Under the pieces are notes generated by a model. It was not told the DNA's origin. It was given only the letters and a program-made list of their open reading frames with translations, and ran no database searches. DNA of 64,000 bases from Climacium dendroides (lineage: Eukaryota; Streptophyta; Bryopsida; Hypnales; Climaciaceae). Positions within the stretch are counted from its first letter, which is position 1, and each line of letters begins with the position of its first letter. Below are positions 22,486 through 34,339 of this stretch, piece by piece. The translations under genes were made by a program, and so were the position numbers. Location: positions 15,766,001-15,830,000 of the forward strand of contig OX467086.1 of assembly GCA_950106755.1 (NCBI GenBank), given 5' to 3'.

Positions 22486-23979
22486 TAAAATTAAGAAGTA
22501 TCTATAAGGTAGCATCACCCATAACCATCATTGTATCCATAACCATTATTTCTAAATCTTGTAAGATCTTGAAAATTGAAGAGATGTGATTACAAGGATG
22601 TGCCACACCTAAACATCATACCAGCGTTTGTAAAACTGGCTATTTTGTGCTGTTTTTTTACCCAAAAAAATCTTGTGTGTAATGCATATAGTAGGAAATC
22701 TTTGAAAAAAAGAAATTTTAGCCACTTTTTTGATGGAGTTGTGCCTCCATATACCAAAGGGACAATCAGTCTGACGAAGTCGTTGCGCTTGTTTGCTATG
22801 TATTCTGTCCATTCATTGCCCTAGTGTGCCCCTAGCCATCGATTGTTAGCAGATGCGGCGCAATTGCAGCCGATGATTTCGTAGATGTCCACTAGAGTTT
22901 GGCGCTCATTCTGTTGTTGAGTATTTGCATTAATTTCTTAATCTTTATTTTTATTGTTAAGTATTTGCATTAACTCATGAATCCTTGCTGCCCTGTTGGA
23001 GGCTTTCGAGAGCTGTGTTTTGAGCGCATCGGCATGTCTATTGTTGTTGTCACTCAGTCACTCTCTCAAGGAACTTGTTTGAATGCGACATCTTTTAGCA
23101 TTTGAATTTTTGAAGTTCTAGTCCTCCAGTGTTTGAGCACGCCACTTCTAGATTATCGTGAAGATTTTGAAGGCGCATCGTCTCTTACATTCATTGCACT
23201 TTTGAAATGGTGGATTCTGATTCAATGGAGTCTAGAACTCCACATTCTAGAACTTGGCCTGGTTAATTTGCAGAGACTTGTTGGTAATTTGGTGCTGCAC
23301 TATTGTTGGATGCTTTTAGAGTTCTTGTGAGGATTTTTGACAATTTAAGCTTTCGATGGGCGTCGGGAGGGATATTGGAGTACTAGTATTCTTTACCAAC
23401 TTGATGTGTTTTCTTGTGTTTTGTGCAAATTTACTTCAATGAACATGCTTTCTGTTGTTCTCAATTGTACATTCTTTGTATAGATTGATCGGCTGCCTTG
23501 CGGGGTCTTGGTTACTTTGATTTTTAGTTTGTGTTTGTGCAGTTGAACGTATTTGTTTTGTAGTACTCTTCTGTCTTTGTGTTTGTGCAGGTTTTCATGG
23601 CGCCATGGTTGAAGCTTCTTAACAATTTCCAGGTGCAAACATTTGGTTCCAACTGGAATACAAATGGCATTGAAAAATATTTGATACCAAATTCTAACGC
23701 TTATCATGGCGATTTGCCGATTTGGCGATGGACACGGCAGAATGTGACTTGGTGATGGACATGACAAGGTGCGCGCGACATGACGCACGTCTCTGAAATA
23801 CACATGTCTCAATCTCTTAGTCAACCAGCATCTTGCAATCCACCTTTGGAGAATACCGCTATCTCGACTAGGTTTCCGAATCTCCTTTGTTTTGGTGCAA
23901 GTAGCAATAGTGAGATTTGTGTGACAAGGAAGAAAGGCAAGGTTACAAACAATGCGCGGAAAATCGTAAGACCGCTCTA
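22486..23979. other. Mixed-composition spacer upstream of the transposase relic
   Basis: 22800-23350 is less AT-rich than most spacers. A GC-rich patch with several 'gcgatgg'-like words lies near 23700-23790. The long minus-strand frame at 23393-23986 (197 codons) has no recognisable domain and is probably fortuitous. I see no gene. Confidence 0.35.
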
Positions 23980-25129
23980 GGGACAATCACTAGGTGTTGG
24001 CAGGAGTTTTGGGTCTATAAATTCTCGTGGGCAAAGGCTAAATATAATGCCGATGGACATTTATCTAGGGTGGTCTGCCAGAGTTGTATTGCAATCACAG
24101 GAAGGAAGAAGGTTCTAGTTCCAAAGATAGACAATCTCGAAAAGCATGAGGAGAAGACTTGTCAATAAGATGGCATCCCATTTCCGCACTTAAAGAAAGG
24201 TTAGACGTTTGTGAAGGTAAATTGCAAGCACTTGAAGAACTACAAACTTTAGGCAGCCCAGAATCACGCTGACACCGTGGTTGATCAACTCACTACTGGC
24301 CTACAAAGCGACTTCAAGCGGAAGGGAGTCCAATTTTCTACATAGCTTCAAATTCTCACTTACGGTAGACCTATGTATGATTACGAAAGGCAACAACACT
24401 TACTTAGGCACTTGAAGGTGAAACATTTGCCTTCAAAGCATTGGTCCGAAAGTTCAGGTTGGGAAATGAGCAAACATCTTCATGCATCCATTCTAACTAC
24501 TCTCAAGTATATTAAGCAATCTACAAGGGTTGTCTCCATTAGTGCCGATGAGGTCACAGTGGTAGATAATACTTGTTGGATCAATGTTTATGTTTACACA
24601 ATGGAGAACTGGGAAAGAATGCTTCACTTGTTGCATTTGTTTTGCGTTCATGAAGGTGGCACGGTGGACCACTTGACACATATTATCATGCAAACTTTGT
24701 TAGATGAAGGTGGGCTTACACATGAGGAAATTGCTTCTAAACTTGTATGTTTGGGGGTTGATGGGGTGAGTACTTTTTAGGGTCTAAGATCAAGTGGTAC
24801 AACAAAGATCCACGAGAAGTGGGCTCCCTTTACATTGGGGGCAAGTTATATCAGTTACATGATTAATCTTGTACGTTGTGGAGACTCTCTCCAAATATCC
24901 CATGGTCAGTCGACTTGAGGAAGTGCATTAGTCCATCTATTCTTATTTCTGTCGCTCTAATAAGCGTCATGCTGAGCTGTAGAAACTTGTAAATCTCATA
25001 GAAACTAAAGGCTTAAAGATGGTCTACAATATAGAGACACGTTGGATCTCTATGAGGAGTCCAGTCACAGGGAGGACACTCTCACTACATTTGAGGTATC
25101 CACATGTGGAGGAGTGATTTTTTGACCCT

Positions 25130-25570
25130 CTATTTACTTTTGAATAAAATATAATTTCATCCTAAAATTTTGAGCTTTGTGTAACAATGACTAAAGGTTT
25201 CTATTGACAAAAATTTCAATTCTAAATAACATAAGATATATTGTCTAGAAAGGGTTGAAAAATGAACTAAAATGGCATATTCTCCAACTAAAATATTTAT
25301 AGAGTTCACATGAAGATGACTATTGCATCAATATTCAACCAAAATAAACTTTCAATAGGAAGCTATTCTATAGAATTTTTTTTTCTTATATGATATAGAG
25401 GTGTGAAAGTTATTTTCAGCTTTATGGTGTATCTTTTTTCTTAAAAAAATTATTACTAATTACTATTAGCATTAAAAATACCAATAATTCAAAACATAAA
25501 CTTTTAAAGTAGTAAAATCTATCCATAATTTTTTTTAAATTAAAATTTAAGATGTATTACATGTATTACT
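25130..25570 (-). repeat. Dispersed repeat R1, copy B, inserted in the transposase relic
   Basis: Read on the minus strand it matches 880-1380 through the complements of 'gaatattgatgcaatagtc' and 'ctctattgaaag'. It splits the transposase relic between the 'RWISMRSP' segment and the 'FLNAMHYL' segment, so it arrived after that element. It is more diverged than copies A and C are from each other. Confidence 0.65.
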
Positions 25571-26214
25571 TTTTCCGCCGCACGTAGGTTGCTAAATCGT
25601 GGATAGTGTCCTCCCCGGGAGTCTAGTACAATGCATCATGGAAGAATACACGACTATGCTTGTGAAAATAGGTGTGGATATGACTAGCGGTTGTAGCCAG
25701 AGATCTAATGCTGAAGCGAGTAACAATTTTGACTCGTTTGTTGACATTGAAGTTTTACTATCTTTGGTCTGCTTCATTTCTTTTCTCAATGCAATGCACT
25801 ATTTGATCAAATTGTCTTAGGCTTAGGATATTTTTGTGTATGATTTCATGAGCATTATGAAAGTCTGCTAGAATGAGTTGGCAAGGCAAGGACATACCCT
25901 TGCAATGGAGGGAGTTGCCTTGCGACTCTAGCATCTCTCACTTGTTTTTTGATTTGTCAATAACATATGTCTATGTATGCTGCTATGACAATGTGATGGG
26001 TGTGCATCTTTTTGTCACGGAGGAGGAATTCCACCACGTGCAAAAGAACGTAAAGCAACAATTTTTAGATATGTCTCTTTCATTTCTTTATCCATTTTTT
26101 TTTGTTTCATTTGATTCCATTTTCAATTTTTCTTTCTTTACTTCATTTGATATCATTTCCTATTATTTTGCTTTTCATTTGCTTCTTTGGTTTTGAATAT
26201 CAGTATTCATGTTA

Positions 26215-26400
26215 GGCTCTGTGAGTTGGGGCGATGAACTTAGTCAATGAGCTTAGTTGACGAGCTAGTGTTCTGAACTTGCTCAATGAGTTGGGATTGT
26301 GAGCTTGGTCAATGAACTTGGTTGATAAGCTAGGGATATGAACTTTGAGCTAGGGTTGTCAATTGGGGCTGTGAACTTTGAGCATAAGTTGGGCTTCCAA
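26215..26400 (+). repeat. Short degenerate repeat inside the transposase relic
   Basis: Variants of 'gagcttggtcaatgaac' and 'ttgatgagctag' recur every 20-35 bp. The repeat separates two recognisable transposase segments and is probably a local expansion. Confidence 0.55.
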
Positions 26401-27115
26401 TTACAACTTTTAGCTATAGCTTGCAGCAAGTCAACAGTGTTGTTATTTTCTTCATATCCTTGATTCTTACTTCTGTTGCGTTTCTCTGTATTCAAATATA
26501 GCGCAATCACTGTGCAATGAGTTGGATTGCCGATTTCTACAACACAAACACCTAGATGCGTTTGGGATAATTTATCCCCAATATTGGAGGCAAGAGGGCA
26601 TTGAGGCCACTTTTCCGCACTACTTGGCCATTTTGAAATAATTTTGTTGTCAAACTCGACTAGTGAACAAAGGCCATCCTTTGTACAATGGTGGCAAGGC
26701 TCATATCGCCCTTACTATGCTTGATGCTTCTAAGTTGGACTTATAGCAAGTTCTTTTCAAAGTGACTATGAAATCAAGCTATGACATTGCTTGTGGTGAG
26801 CCCTTAATACATCAATCCAATTATCAAACTATGGCGTAGACTCTTACAGTCATGCCACTTGTGTAGTTTATCTCTTAGTACTTCAAAGTTGCTGAAATAG
26901 GATGTTGTTTAGTACTTGGATTTGTAGAGGATGAGAGGTGTTTATTTAATCTCAAGTTCCTCAAATCCTACTATAGAAAGACTTGGAAAGCACCTACCCT
27001 TTGTTGTGCACATGTTTGGCCAACAATAATTTTTCTTACAAAATTTTCCTTACAAAGAAGACATTTATTCTTGGAAGAATGCTATCAAGGTTGGCCGGCA
27101 AGAGGATTCTTGAAG

Positions 27116-28020
27116 TAGAGCCAACATATTAGTATCCTCTCAGAATCCTTGCCATTGCCAGTTCAATCTTCATCCTTTGTTTTCATGAGGTTTTGCAAGG
27201 TTTGACGCTCATGTTCACCTTGATAAAATATTCGCGATGCACATTGAAGACTACAACACAATGAAGATTGAAAACTATTGGGCCCTGCTCTACTTCAATG
27301 ATATTGTGGAATATTGTTGCGGTAGTACAACTGTGGCGATGCTGCGAGGCTGCTCAGCCACTTTCTTATGTGACTTTGTTTTAAGATACTAACCCTACAA
27401 TCTAATGTGGCTTGCTTGTCTTCTATGCAAATCACTATCACTGCATTGGGCAGTCTTGCATTTTGCAAGAAGGATTCAACTCCCTTGTTAGTGACATTCA
27501 CCACAATACTCCATTTGAATAGAAATCTCCATTTCCACACAAAACACTATTAGTACTTGTCCACAGATTTACCAACAAAATCGCCAATATTTGACATTTT
27601 TGACAATCACTTCACAATTCTAAAGATAGGGAAACGCTTAAAGTAGCCAACATTCATCTCCACATTTTTTGTAAGGTCACAAGTTCTTTCTAGTAGAAAA
27701 AAATTTGGTAGACAAATTACCACCAACTTTTCATTTTATCTGTCTTCTTTCACCAAACAAAATGACTTTCACGGAATTAGCTTCCCCTTTCATACGGGTA
27801 TAGCTTTTCCGCAAATCCCTATAAATGGACTATAGGATCATTGCATCATGTCCTAGTGTTGGCATTAGATGCATGTATAGTTGACTCTTCCGAAGTTTAC
27901 AACTTATTCTCACATTGTCTAAATAATACATTTGAAAGTGCATAGGATTTATTTTTTTCTTTCTAGTAGAGTCCAATGATTTGTTGAATGTTTAATAATA
28001 GACATCATGTCCCAAAACCT
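27116..28020. other. AT-rich spacer, no feature seen
   Basis: No gene or clear repeat. The minus-strand frame at 27295-27540 has no recognisable product. Confidence 0.35.
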
Positions 28021-29640
28021 CCAAAGTCCCTATAGGAGACTCTTGGGATTTTAAATAGGCTTGTGTGATCTCAGTTTTTGACATAATTTTTTGAAACTTT
28101 TTTTAAGGATAGGAAATCAAATTAGCTTTCTAAGAATATAATTTTTATTTCAATCGATGCCCCAAAACAAAAGTTATGCCACCATGAGTTCCAAAAGCAA
28201 CTTGAGGGGCAGTCCAAAAAATATCACAAAATTTTCAATTTTCTTAATTTTTAATTTTTCTTCTTAAAGATTATATTTTTGTCTACATTTGAAGCTCTGA
28301 TTCATTCCATTTAGACTAGTGTTGAGAAAGATATAGAGGATCTTATTTTTTGGGCAATTTAAGCATCTTCTTGAAAAAAATAACTCATAGAATCCATTTT
28401 TTAATGCAATTTTTACAATTTTCCAAAAAAAGTTGTTAGGCAAGGTTAAATATGTTTGCTAGAATAATCTCACCATTGGGATTATTGTGTTTCAATTCCA
28501 TCTTAGAGCTATCAATGGTTTTGTTATCCCTTCAACCTTGAACCTATTTTTACTTAACAATTTATTAATGAGTGAAAATTAAATGTTATTTTATTGATTT
28601 TTTTCCTAGATTCTCAACTCAATTCCTTACCATAAAAATTTAGAAAATCAAAATCAATAGTGCAAAAGTTTTTTGTTTAAAAGATTCAAAGTCAAAAAAT
28701 CTAGCCAATCAAGGTGTACAATAAACTTGTTTTCTTCACTTCAAATGCAAATATCTTGCAATCTATGCAGTCAAAAGTTTTTGAAATTTTCCCACGCATG
28801 TTTATACTAGTGTAGTACAAGATCCTATAGTTAGACATGTAAAGAAAAACAAATTTAAATTTTTTTTGCTCTTTGCAATAAAAAAGGTAGTTTTGAATAG
28901 GATTTGATGGAAAAAAGCCTTAGGACTTTAGGGATTAACCTCTGAACAACAATTGTCTATCAAATGGACAATTGAAAATCCGGGTAGGTTCCTATGAAGT
29001 CAATTTTGATCGGATGTTCACAAAATTTTGACACAAAGTGTGAACATGTACCCCCTTAGTGGGAATTTGAATTTTTTTCCAATCGGGTGCCCAGATCAAA
29101 AGTTACGGTGCCCTAAACTTTTATGGCAACTCAGGCATCTTTTGAAAACTTTTGCAAAACTCCTCCTTTACTTCTAAAATTTGGCAAGTATGTAACTTAC
29201 ATGACATAAAAAGCAAATGTCAAAAAAACTAACCATGTATAGTGTAAAAATCTCACTCTGGGAGGAGTTAAAAGGCTACTGGCCCTGTCGGGCTAGGTCA
29301 AAGAAAAGTTTTTTGCGCTAACTTCAAACATTATAATCTTTCAATCCGTGCGGTCAAAGTTTCTAAAAATTTTTCTACGCATTCCCCATAGTAGTTTAGT
29401 GCAAATTTGTACAATTTCATTTTGAAAAAAAAAAAAACTTTCACTTCTTCTTTTTTCCTCATTGCCCTAAAAAATGACAATTCTCACAATTTTTGCCTGA
29501 AATATGCCTTGGGACTAGCGGTTAAACTAGCGGTTGGTGCTTGCTATGCTACGCATTCATCATTAGAATTTTATAAGAATTTTTATGCATTAGATAGGAT
29601 GCAGAACAAAAATTTCAATAAATTTTCAAATAAAAATGAC
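28020..29640 (+). repeat. Long-period repeat R3: two diverged units
   Basis: The unit of roughly 600-950 bp is seen at 28020-28950 and again, more diverged, at 28950-29640. A third copy is at 56440-57340. Landmarks in order are 'gtctacatttgaagctctga', 'ttttttgggcaatttaagca', 'gggattattgtgtttcaat' and 'gtacaagatcctatagtta'. I found no ORF, poly-A tail or terminal repeat, so the element class is open. Confidence 0.6.
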
Positions 29641-31009
29641 TAAAATCTTTGTATAATTTTTTTATAAGTAAGCATATATTGAAATGTACAATAGAAATTT
29701 ATTGAATGATGAATGAAACATATGCAATGGTAAATACTATAAAAAATACACATACATTAGAATGCATTGGAAATTTGACTTCATTGTTACAAAAAATGGC
29801 AAACCAAATTGAAGAATTGAAAACAAAAACTTATAAATCTCAAAAACTTTGTGAACAACTTAATTGTTGTAGAATCCAAAATCACTTCAATTGAATAAAT
29901 TTCTCAAAATCATTTGGTAGTAGCAATAGAAAAATTGAAATCATGAAAGCTCAAAGCTCACAAAAGCACAAAATCATAGAAGTGCAAAGAAGTGTAAAGC
30001 CAAGAGAAGCAATGGATTTGCTACCTCTATAATATCATCCTAGGGATCCTCTTTAATATCACCTTAATTGCAACAACTATATTATTTCTATAATATCACC
30101 CTTTGTAAAAAGTGATATTATAGAAGTGATTGCAAACTGCTACTCTATTTCTGTAATATCACATTGTGTGAAAATACAATTTCTATGTATGCATGATTGC
30201 AAATATTTTTACAAAATATTTAAAATAATTATTTTAAAGACTTATTGAAATCAATATCATGCATTCTATTCAAATATATCAAAATTTTACTAATATGTGA
30301 TACAATGAATGCGTAGCAGAGCAAACACGAGCCCCTAATATTAATGGTAGTATTTGTGATATTACGGAAGACCTTGTGATTTTAGTAGTATGATTGAGAG
30401 TTATGGGTGCTCCTAGCTTGCCTGAAGTTAGGGTTTTTTTTTTTATGTTTCCTGTGTATGCAGTAAGTCTTATATATCTCCTCGGAGTGGCCATTTCCGG
30501 CCACGATTCCCAACATGGCTCCCTTTCTCTTTTGTTTATTTTTTTCTACTCCAACTACAACCGCAAGGGGCCTACTTTTTCTTTTCTTTTTCTTTTTTTT
30601 CCCCATCCTCATGATCATGTCAGATTCATTGGTTCCGCCCCCCCTCCCCTTCCCCGCCGGTCGGTCAGTCCATCCGTCCACTTTCTTATCTTGGTCCCAT
30701 AGACGGTTGAGTTGGAGTGTTGGTTAAGTTACTCCCATTTCTGTCCACGTTCCAAGGTTGATAAGTCCGTCAGTCGGCTTGAGCTGTGGTGTGCACATGG
30801 GGGCCAGAGATGCACTCGGATTCACTTCTTCCGGGGAGCCGCCCCAGCCCCAGCCTGCCAACCAACTTAAACCAACCTAACCCACCCAAGTCAGCAAGGT
30901 AGTACCATGCCCCATGGAACCACACACTACACAACTGTACTGGTGGTAACTTAGAAGTAAGTACCTGTTTCGTTCGGACAAACCCCCTTTCGGCTTTCTA
31001 GGCTGACCT
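29641..31009. other. Intergenic DNA, partly GC-richer
   Basis: 30040-30190 contains a foldback of 'tataatatcac' type words. 30480-30960 is GC-richer with pyrimidine runs. Overlapping short frames on both strands at 30382-30727 translate low-complexity Ser/Leu/Phe or Lys runs and are not genes. Confidence 0.35.
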
Positions 31010-31018
31010 ATTGGGGAC

Positions 31019-31289
31019 GCAGGACGTTAAATCGTGCCAACTGAGGTGGGCCCTGGTGAGGTGGATTTAACTCGGAGAAAACGCAGGAATTTTTTATTTG
31101 CCACAAATGATTTTTTTTTGGAACTTCTGAATTCTTATTTGCAATCAGAGACCCCAAATTAGCTAGGTGAGGTCTACAATATACCCTAGACATGGCTCAA
31201 AATAGGGGGATTTTTTTTTTACTTTTATTCCTAGAACACAAAGTTTACCTTGCTGGGCCCACCTTAGTTGGCATGATTTAACGTATTGC
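31019..31289. mobile_element. Mutator-like MITE M1, copy 1, with perfect 9-bp duplication
   Basis: The ends are inverted repeats of about 35 bp. The left starts GCAGGACGTTAAATCGTGCC; the right, read in complement, starts GCAATACGTTAAATCATGCC. The nonamer ATTGGGGAC flanks the element exactly at 31010-31018 and 31290-31298. A 9-bp duplication with long terminal repeats indicates the Mutator (MULE) superfamily. There is no coding capacity. A second copy is at 35492-35733 and a diverged relative at about 31890-32175. Confidence 0.88.
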
Positions 31290-31352
31290 ATTGGGGACAA
31301 CACTTTGGCAGTTTAGTTTTTTCTTGGAACAGTAGAGGCTTGCATGCCTTCA

Positions 31353-31702
31353 CACTACACTAATGATGATAAATAGTGTTGAAAACACTAATCACGAAGC
31401 ATAACACTAATTGTCAACAATCCGATTAATGTTACCAACAATAAATGTCAACATAGACACTATTTGTCAACTATTGGGTATAAATTTTTTACAAGTTTAC
31501 ATTTAGTGTTACCTAACTATTTCATCAAAATGCAAAGAAAAACGTATGAACCCAAGAAACCTATGACATGCTCGAAAAAGTTACTACTCAGAAAAGTGAA
31601 CACAACACTAAATGTCAACTAATTGAAGTTCAAAGTGATCGGGGTAAAAGTCCAGGTAACACTAATCACAATATAACACTATTTATCATCATTAGTGTAG
31701 TG
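31353..31702. mobile_element. CACTA-type MITE with 28-bp perfect terminal repeats
   Basis: The first 28 bp, starting CACTACACTAATGATGATAA, are exactly complemented at the right end, which finishes TAGTG. Several subterminal copies of 'aacactaa' occur inside, as is usual for CACTA elements. I see no matching 3-bp duplication (TCA on the left, GTG on the right). It lies only 55 bp from the Mutator-like MITE. Confidence 0.8.
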
Positions 31703-31889
31703 GTGCATTTATAGAAGGATTAGTTCAGATAGGCTGAAATCATCTAGCAGTAGCGACAAATCGCCAAAAGAAGGAAAAAAAATGCACTTTGGTACACGCA
31801 CTATTCATTGAGAATGATTCTTTGTTTAGACCTCCTCAGCCACTCATCTCTCCTCCCCCCCCCCCCTCTTTTGTTTGGAGAGAAGTGCC

Positions 31890-32175
31890 AAAGTTTAATA
31901 CAATGGGGGGGCGTTAAACCTTCCCCACAAAATGGGTCCAATGGGTTGGATTTATCCCGAGTGAAAATGCAGGAATTTTTTTATTTTTCATGTAAACTTT
32001 CATTTGCAAACTTTGAATTCACATTTGCAATTAGAGACTCCAAATTAGCTAGGAGAGGTTTAAAACATATCTTAGACACGGTTCAAAACAGGAGGGATGT
32101 TCTTACTTTTATCCCCTAGAGAACTCCGAATTACCTTGTCGGATTCATTTTGTGGGCAAGATTTAGTCTCCTACA
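31890..32175. mobile_element. Diverged relative of Mutator-like MITE M1
   Basis: Internal sequence matches the 31019 element (for example 'gcaggaatttttttatttt', 'agagactccaaattagctag' and 'ttacttttatccc'). The termini are eroded to 'gcgttaaaccttcccca' and 'gtgggcaagatttagtc' versions. It is an old copy. Confidence 0.6.
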
Positions 32176-33700
32176 AACACAATTATAGGTGAGTTTGTAA
32201 GACCACAATGGGTCCCAATGAAAAACTTACATTTATATTGAATAAAATAGTCATTTCAAGGATTTAAAAAAAATTATTTTAAATTTTTGGCGTAGATGCA
32301 ATGTTTTTACTTTTTCACTTTCAGGAGGGACTAACTGGGCTAGGGTGATTCCCCCCCTTTCTCATTCAATTCTAGGATGCACATAAATTTTATCATGTGT
32401 AGTAAATAAAAAGTTCCTATGGTTACCCAAGGAGTAAGGTAGAACTGTCCAATACCATCATCCACCCAATTTTGCCCACCTACAAAATCCTTCTATTTGC
32501 GGCAATGGTCCACCCATTATCACAATTTTAGCAACCCTTTTATCATGATGGCAATGCACTTGAGGAGCGGACACATCAGCCCACAAGTATCTACCCATGC
32601 TTCAACAAAGGGCTATTCACACTTTAACATTTTTACTTTAAAAAAATCATAAAAAATTCACTTCTTGTCGGAATGTCTTCATTCTTTTTACAATTGACTT
32701 CTCTCAAACTTTCCAATTTCTGAAAAAAAAAATATATATATGGGAGCTGACCAATAGCTTCTCCAAAGTTCGTAGAATGGCCAATCTGTATCATGGTAAT
32801 GGGTGGATGTACCTTAAAATTGGGGAGGAGCAAGGGGGGCGGCTGACTGGGTGGGAATCTGAGAACTGTGGCCATGCATCTCCTGCATGTGGATGATGCA
32901 GAATACTTTGAGCCTTGCGCTCCAGGAATAGGCTTTCATGACATTTGCAAAAATGGGGAAGCTAAAGGTGTAAGGGTGCTTTTGGTGGGCTAAATCATGT
33001 TACACTCTTCTATTGGTGTCAAAAAAAACAATAATAAGTAATAAACAATAGAATATTATAAAAATATAACAAATAATATTAATATTAATATTAATAATAT
33101 AATAATATGATAATATGATAAATGATCAATAATAAATGATAAATAAATAAAATTGTTGTACGCTCAGACTTTCGCCCTCCAGCAGAATTGCACCAGTGCT
33201 GTGAAGGCTTGTGGTAGGGAACTTATTTTATACTGTTCTAAAAAAACCAATGTCAGGGTCCTTTCTAAAGTGGCGCTGTATATATATTTTTTTAAATCAC
33301 TTATTTGTCTTCATATATGTACATATGCAGTAGACTTTTCATATAAGGTAATATAGTGGGGGATGGGAGGAGAATATTACATTAGAGAAGTTATTGCTTT
33401 AGGGAGGGGTTGTAGCATCAATGACTTGTTTGAAGTTGTTTTTTGTGGGCTACAATTTTGTGGCACTCCTAGACTGAAGTCATGTTCACCAAAGTGATAT
33501 TTGGATTCCCAATTCAATGAAAATTGGATTTTTTTTTTTTACTTATTTTGTACATCTTCAATGCATCTAGGATGGGACTGAAGGAATAATATCACTTTTG
33601 AGAAGTTATTGGCTTATAAAAGTTCACTTTATAGAAGCTCTATTATAATTTTAACCACACAAACTAGATTAATATACAATTTTTTTTTTTTAAAGTAGTA
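32176..33700. other. AT-rich spacer with a simple AT repeat
   Basis: 33045-33155 is a low-complexity run of 'aataatatt', 'gataatat' and 'aaataaat' words. The rest shows no gene. Frames at 32633-32875 (minus) and 33153-33356 (plus) have no recognisable product. Confidence 0.4.
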
Positions 33701-34135
33701 ATTGGAAACGGAAACATTATGAAGAAGAAATCATTCACCAAAGTTCACTATAATCCAAAAATGTTTGGCTTTTGAACTTCAAATTGCTGTGAAATTTTGA
33801 AAACAACTTAGGTTGGCATGGAAATTTTACCACAATAATTAGACTTCTAGAGGAAGATAATCCAATATTTTTTTTTAAAAAAATGAACATTGGATGAAGG
33901 AGATACAAGCCCCCAAAGTTGCAACCATTGAAATACAATTTGGTAAACTCAAATTGAACCCATGAGCTTTAAATGGATTTCAAAAATTTGATACATCTTA
34001 GATTGATCTGAAAATCCTATGAGAAGAGAGAGACCTAATTTTCCAACAAATTTTTATTTAAATTTAGACATTGGACGCAAAAGTTACAACACTTCAAATT
34101 GAAATTCTAGACTATATGGGGACACTTTTGGTCCC
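33700..34135 (+). repeat. Dispersed repeat R2
   Basis: It shares 'gaaggagatacaagcccc', 'aaatggatttcaaaaa' and 'gcaaaagttacaacacttc' with 36640-37100, in the same orientation. 16880-17560 carries the inverted version. Short inner segments recur within the block, suggesting a tandem origin. Confidence 0.6.
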
Positions 34136-34339
34136 CTAGGGTGCTCGAGGCTTCAAATATGGAATATGTACATGTCCATTCTCAAATCCAATATTAAAAT
34201 ACTTGTCCACAAGATTGACATGCAATAAACTATAATTTAAATGTTAACACTATAAATTATATTTTATTCTCATATGAAGTGATCTTTTGGTTTACATGAT
34301 ACATACAGTATTAACCCATAAACAACATTCCAACCATTT

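Larger units (their letters stand above)
23980..27115 (+). pseudogene. Decayed BED-finger/hAT-like (DUF4371-type) transposase
   Basis: Fragments of one protein appear in order but in shifting frames with many stops. First is a BED-like zinc finger (VVCQSC then HEEKTC) at about 24000-24168. Next comes the DUF4371/hAT core, longest open at 24373-24780, with SISADEVTVVDNTCW and KLVCLGVDGVSTF. It is followed by KGLKMVYNIETRWISMRSP near 25010-25065. After an inserted repeat (25130-25570) it resumes with FLNAMHYLIKL and DIFVYDFMSIMKVC. The C-terminal hAT dimerisation-like segment (VEDER, then 'HVWPTIIFLTKF') is near 26930-27100. A full protein of this family would be about 700 aa. This copy cannot encode it. 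The family occurs widely in plant genomes as domesticated or mobile copies. Confidence 0.8.

Noticed and set aside
23393..23986. 197-codon minus-strand frame
   Set aside because: No recognisable domain, and it overlaps the start of the plus-strand transposase relic. Composition is not gene-like.
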